The notes beneath the pieces were generated by a model that saw only the letters and a list, made by a program, of their open reading frames with translations, was not told the DNA's origin and made no database searches. The translations under genes were made by a program, and so were the position numbers. Below are positions 40,238 through 43,705 of a stretch of 43,705 bases of DNA, piece by piece (positions within the stretch are counted from its first letter, which is position 1; each line of letters begins with the position of its first letter). This DNA comes from Mycoemilia scoparia (Eukaryota; Kickxellomycota; Kickxellomycetes; Kickxellales; Kickxellaceae), in assembly GCA_027575805.1 (NCBI GenBank), contig JANBPU010000135.1, positions 1-43,705 of the forward strand. The letters are read 5' to 3'.

Positions 40238-40349
40238 ATATGGGTAGTAGTTATTTTTGAAGGACTATATAGGGTCACCCATTTGGCTGGGATTGCGCCT
40301 ATAATCTTTGGCCACCAAAAGTCGCCCTTCAAAAACTATGATCCATATG
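40238..40349 (-). mobile_element. Family-1 element, short sub-type
   Basis: Close sister of the copy at 17471-17582, sharing the start ATATGGGTAGTAGTTATTTT, the shortened interior and GCGCCTATAATCTTTGGCC. It ends AAAAACTATGATCCATATGA. It could supply the carrier gene's 3' UTR or polyadenylation region. Confidence 0.85.
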
Positions 40350-41224
40350 ACACTGATCTTGAATTGTTTTTACGTCACTTTAATGTAGCAATAAATCAAA
40401 GTTACTATTTTTATTTTTTGTATGATGTGCCACATTGTTTTTATTTAAAGGATATTGATATGTGTATGCGAGTGATATATCTGTGAGCCGACATCTTGTT
40501 ATTTAAGGGGAGTTTGGTATATCATTATATGAACCATGGTAGTAGTATAGTAGGTGCGGCAGAATATGGAACTAACTATCCTCACAACCAAAATTTTATA
40601 TTTCTTTATTGGAATTAGAATAAGAGTGTAGAATCTTAAAAAGCTGACTGTTAAATGAAAAGAACTTCATGTATCCATTCCTACAGTTGGTACAAAACAA
40701 ACAAAAATAAAACGGGAGTCTGTGAGCCAAAACAAAGAAAGGCACCCAAGTAGCAAATTTACTGCAAATTGATAGTTTCCTTTTTCTAGCAGCTTCCATT
40801 CTAAATCGTTAAAATACCGGGTAATGAGAGGTGCCTTTGTATCCTCTGGAGATTGGCTAGATATGACAATCAACGTATAAAACTAATAAAAAGATCCAGG
40901 AAGCAGTGACAGCATTATTATAGCTATACTTTTGCTGCTGCTGTCTCGATTTAATTGTTTATAAGGAGTGTGGAGTGGCATAATCAAACCCACAAGAACA
41001 CGCAGTAATCAACAAAGATCCAGAAACAGCATAAGGTAAAAAGTAAAGCGTGGAGAGGGCTAAGAAAAAAGACTAGGGGGTGATTGCTATTGTCAATGCC
41101 AGTGCCTCCACAAGGTTCTCCACTTTTTATGCCACTATTTAACGCATAATGGCAGAACAGCGAGTGAGCTGCAGTTATGTAATGTGTGTTGGCTGGAGCT
41201 TATTCTGTGAGTGCTAGAAATACA

Positions 41225-41232
41225 TATAAAAG
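41225..41232 (+). promoter_or_regulatory. TATA-box candidate
   Basis: TATAAAAG, 210 bp upstream of the start codon of the small secreted protein gene and followed by a long pyrimidine-rich stretch. A 15-residue upstream frame (41279-41326, starting ATGCTATTG) would lie in the leader if transcription began about 30 bp downstream. Confidence 0.45.
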
Positions 41233-41441
41233 GAGTCCCATCATTTTTCTTGACTCCCGAAAGTTTCCTCGAGTTGCCATGCTATTGATTCCTTTCCCTC
41301 TTATACCTCCAGCCTCTTACCTCTAAACCACAAACTCATTAGACCTTTCCTGCCTATTCTCAATTGCCTCCACCACAATATTATTACTATCGGATATTGC
41401 CGTCTAAAAACAGAAACTTCTCAACACTACCAAAAGCCAAA

Positions 41442-41906
41442 ATGATAGCCAAGTTCATATCCACAATGACAACAGCAGGCTCATTTGCGATCCTTCTTCT
41501 AACACTAACGCTTACTCTATGGCCAAACACATGCACAGCTTCGCCTGTTTCTCTGCAAAGTGCACCACCACTCGAACAAATCCAAGGTGACCTTGTTATT
41601 CAAGGAACCCCCTCGTATATCCGTCTAGCTACTGCCCCAAAGATAACTGAAGAACAAAGAAGCAAAAATGACTATCTGTATTGCAAGATGAGACAAAATG
41701 GCCGTGAGAAGTGGAGCTATAGCCTAAAAAATCAAACCGAAAGCAGCAATAGTAGCAACAGCAATAAGGATAGTGTTTATAGTACTATTGATGGTACAAA
41801 TATTGTTTCATCTCCTTCTGTTACTTCCAGTACTACAACTGATAGTAACTCTGAATTGATGTGCTATTGTTTGGCTGATGGTAATGTTGGCTGTGTTCCT
41901 AAGTAG
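41442..41906 (+). CDS. Small predicted secreted protein with four cysteines
   Basis: From the ATG at 41442 this gives 154 residues. The first 30 or so are a classical signal peptide: basic start (MIAKF), hydrophobic core (FAILLLTLTLTLW), then a polar end with likely cleavage near TCTAS-PVS. The mature ~125 residues contain four cysteines, one in DYLYCKMRQNG and three clustered at the end (ELMCYCLADGNVGCVPK). This suggests two disulphides bracketing a Ser/Thr/Asn-rich, probably glycosylated linker (SSNSSNSNKDS). An NQT sequon is present. The frame extends upstream only from a TTG. No family recognised; it could be a wall-associated or effector-like protein, but nothing in the sequence shows that. 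It converges on SPC3. Confidence 0.6.
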   Translation: MIAKFISTMTTAGSFAILLLTLTLTLWPNTCTASPVSLQSAPPLEQIQGDLVIQGTPSYIRLATAPKITEEQRSKNDYLYCKMRQNGREKWSYSLKNQTESSNSSNSNKDSVYSTIDGTNIVSSPSVTSSTTTDSNSELMCYCLADGNVGCVPK

Positions 41907-42332
41907 AGTTCTATACATGAATAAATATGATTCTTTTTAGGGCCTATTATTGGCTATTTTTAATTTCCCCCTTTTTAACTGTTTATTCATGTGTCTGTCT
42001 TGGTTACTTTTCTTTACATCTATATTCTTGGAGCATATCAAATATTGTCTTTGTTTATTAGTTTAAAATATAATTTGTTTACTATCAAATTAAATGTTCA
42101 ACTTTATGGTTAAAGTTCACGGGGCTTTAGGCAAAAATGATGGGTCCCCCCCCATGGGGTGCATATAGATGGGCCAAAACCTGAGAGCCCATCTCTGTCT
42201 AAAATAGATTCGATCACTAATGAAATCTTCTCATATTGTGTTGTATTTGAAATTATCAATGCAAAAAATATCTAGAAATAGATCAATCATTCAGAGTATT
42301 TCTAATAACCGTAGTACTAGTAGAAGTGGTAC
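41907..42332. other. Convergent intergenic gap with a family-2 element
   Basis: 3' flanks of the secreted-protein gene and SPC3. The element at 42114-42230 fills about a quarter of it. Nothing else seen. Confidence 0.55.
42114..42230 (+). mobile_element. Family-2 miniature element
   Basis: Starts AGTTCACGGGGCTTTAGGCA, has a C-run expansion (GGGTCCCCCCCCATGGGG), GGGCCAAAACCTGAGAGCCC, and ends ATTCGATCACTAATGAAATC. Forward orientation. Confidence 0.75.
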
Positions 42333-43229
42333 TTAGATTTGAGGCATAGTGATGTCATATGAGTCCAAAACCTGGTCCTGCATAATTCCAAAGTAAGGAA
42401 CTGAGTTTACTCTAAATGTCAATTTGGCACCTTCAACATCACGCAGTTTCAGTCCAATGTCACGGAACAAGTACTTGTTGTGATGCTTGCGCATTCTTAG
42501 GGTCGACCTTTGTTTCTTTGTGATTATGCGGTCCCAGATAACAACATTGTTGTTTTTCTATTTTAGTAATTAATTGAGGATGTTTCATAAATGTTAGAGG
42601 TATTAGACAGGCATGTTTTAGACTTTTATATGGTGATTTCATTTACCTTTTTAGCAGTTGGATAATCAACAGTTATATATGCAAACAATTGCTTTGTGTT
42701 CCAGTTAAACATTGATGACAAGTCTATATTTTTACATTTAAAATAATATTCAAATAATAATGGTTGTTGATGTTTAATAATAAAGTCAACATCTTCATAA
42801 TACTGTTATTAATAGTAACAGAAGTGATAGTTCCAGTAGAAGTAATAATGTCAGTAATGACAATAGTGTAGCCTACCTGCATCAATATCAAATGTCAAAC
42901 GGGCAAATTCAGCATTTCTTGATGTCTTATCAAAGTAATCTGGACGACCCTTGGTTCTATAATAGTCATAGAGCGCAATTATTTGTTGAGTTGTATGTTG
43001 GGTATAAAGCCATCAGAAATAGATTTTCTCTCCAGGTATTGTATGCTGAATTTAATGGTGTTTTTGGGGCTGATAATGCTACTTACATTTTGATATCATG
43101 AAGCTTGACAGATATGTCCGGGTTGTTGGACATGTTAATGGTAATGATGCTTATGGCAAACATCATTGCCATTAGTGCTGAAAGCCCAAAAGATGTGACA
43201 CTGCTAATTCGTTGCAGAACATTGTACAT
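42333..43229 (-). CDS. SPC3: Signal peptidase complex subunit 3 (Spc3/SPC22-23)
   Basis: A subunit of the ER signal peptidase, which removes signal peptides from secreted proteins; in yeast Spc3 is essential for activity. I assembled four exons: 43229-43087, 42956-42877, 42723-42647 and 42557-42333. All splice sites are GT-AG (introns 130, 153 and 89 bp) and the phases agree, giving 174 residues, the usual length (about 180). A short N-terminus (MYNVLQRISS) precedes one transmembrane helix (FGLSALMAMMFAISIITI). Then come the family phrases TKGRPDYFDKTSRNAEF, FDIDADLSSMFNWNTKQLF, AYITVDYP and NNNVVIWDRII, and a lumenal end with FRVNSVPYFGIM. No single reading frame covers it, so frame-based gene finding would miss it. 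It neighbours a secreted-protein gene, but there is no reason to link them. Confidence 0.92.
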
Positions 43230-43492
43230 TTTATAGTAGTTGTTTCTATTATAAGTGATGTAATTAGCAGTTTAAGGTTGAATAGATGTAAATTCCAGAA
43301 TATAAGAAAGAAATATATATTGTTGAAGCCACAATGAAGCACAACCTTATAAATGCATATACTGGTTTCTTAAAGGTGTACTTTATTCCAGGTGGAGGCT
43401 TATGGGACTTACTAGTTCTGATGAGATTTATTAATTTTAGTGGGTGTGTGATTATTCATGTAGGAACAAAAGAGAGAGAGAGAGAGAAAATC

Positions 43493-43614
43493 CATAGGGT
43501 CCTAATTATGAAGGGTGACTTTTGGTGGCCAAAGATTAAAGGGGAAATCACAGCCAAATGAGTGATCACAGTCTATTAGCAAATGGTCACCCTTCAAATA
43601 TAACTACCCATATA
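43493..43614 (+). mobile_element. Family-1 miniature inverted-repeat element
   Basis: Starts CATAGGGTCCTAATTATGAA and ends CACCCTTCAAATATAACTAC before CCATATA. The interior is the fullest in the window for the left half: GGGTGACTTTTGGTGGCC, then AAAGATTAAAGGGG and AAATCACAGCCAAATGAG. Confidence 0.8.
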
Positions 43615-43660
43615 TTATGAAATTATAATAGTTATTAAAAGTGTAGCAGATAAAAGTGAT

Positions 43661-43705
43661 TACTTAGGTTTTGGCTCAATCACAAGCTATTTGATATTCA
43701 ACTAA
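43661..43705 (-). mobile_element. Family-2 element, partial (runs off the window)
   Basis: CTTAGGTTTTGGCTCAATCA and AGCTATTTGATATTCAACT match the interior of the reverse-oriented family-2 copies (compare TTTTGGTCCAATCATGAGCC). The outer left part is not recognisable and the right part lies beyond the window. Confidence 0.5.

Larger units (their letters stand above)
40176..41441. other. Intergenic region with one family-1 element and the promoter of a small secreted protein gene
   Basis: The element at 40238-40349 begins 62 bp after the carrier's stop codon. A minus-strand frame near 40596-40873 looks slightly protein-like but starts with TTG, and I do not accept it. A TATAAAAG at 41225-41232 and the pyrimidine-rich stretch after it belong to the next gene. 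Confidence 0.5.
43230..43705. other. SPC3 upstream region with miniature elements, window end
   Basis: Contains the SPC3 promoter, a short GA run at 43469-43488, a family-1 element and the beginning of a family-2 element cut by the window end. The plus-strand frame at 43334-43561 is repeat-derived in its last part and is not a gene. Confidence 0.5.

Noticed and set aside
40596..40880. Minus-strand frame with SSQSPEDTKAPLITRYFND after a possible splice acceptor
   Set aside because: No ATG, no upstream exon found and no family recognised. It could be a terminal exon, but the support is too thin.
43334..43561. 75-codon plus-strand frame near the window end
   Set aside because: Its C-terminal part is the family-1 element; similar repeat-derived frames occur at 2677-2916, 11900-12166, 13216-13500, 26999-27184 and 40283-40486.

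Overview
This is a nuclear genomic window from a fungus. Genes are interrupted by short spliceosomal introns (82-277 bp, GT-AG with one GC-AG). One gene encodes a Num1/ApsA-type cortical anchor, a fungal family. The intergenic DNA is AT-rich, and several proteins carry Asn/Ser-rich low-complexity tails. Gene order and style would suit an early-diverging (zygomycete-grade) lineage, but I cannot fix the phylum from sequence alone.

Layout. 1-3.7 kb: no intact gene; a 395-bp almost perfect inverted repeat (696-1090 / 1346-1740) carries two copies of one gene tail, followed by miniature elements. 3.7-10.1 kb: a carnitine acyltransferase ending in a peroxisomal SRL tail, then an M1 aminopeptidase (APE2/AAP1 type) with a possible upstream exon encoding a membrane anchor. 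10.1-15.4 kb: mostly intergenic, with two small minus-strand ORFs, one beside a decayed inverted copy of its own 5' end, and a cluster of miniature elements. 15.4-19.7 kb: a NIPA-type magnesium transporter (+) converging on a protein tyrosine phosphatase (-). 19.7-24.4 kb: long non-coding stretch with microsatellites and a 99-base assembly gap inside a GA tract. 24.4-35.2 kb: a DUF4112-like protein (+) converging on a 2,543-residue Num1-like PH-domain anchor (-). 35.9-40.2 kb: inorganic pyrophosphatase (-) divergent from a PIN-like/auxin-efflux-family carrier (+). 41.4-43.2 kb: a small secreted protein (+) converging on signal peptidase complex subunit 3 (-).

The genes are ordinary housekeeping functions (peroxisomal/mitochondrial acyl shuttling, peptide turnover, Mg2+ transport, phosphotyrosine signalling, nuclear/mitochondrial positioning, pyrophosphate removal, secretion) and do not form a cluster. 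What ties the window together is two families of roughly 110-125 bp terminal-inverted-repeat miniature elements (MITEs): 12 copies of family 1 and 6 of family 2. They often lie just downstream of stop codons and in convergent intergenic gaps.

Best leads: the 395-bp inverted repeat; a pyrophosphatase gene whose in-frame 66-residue upstream extension has nine basic and no acidic residues (a mitochondrial presequence, so probably one gene for two compartments); the alternative membrane-anchored aminopeptidase N-terminus; and three undescribed repeat classes inside the Num1-like protein. All splice sites, identities and motif positions were read by eye; no database search was run.
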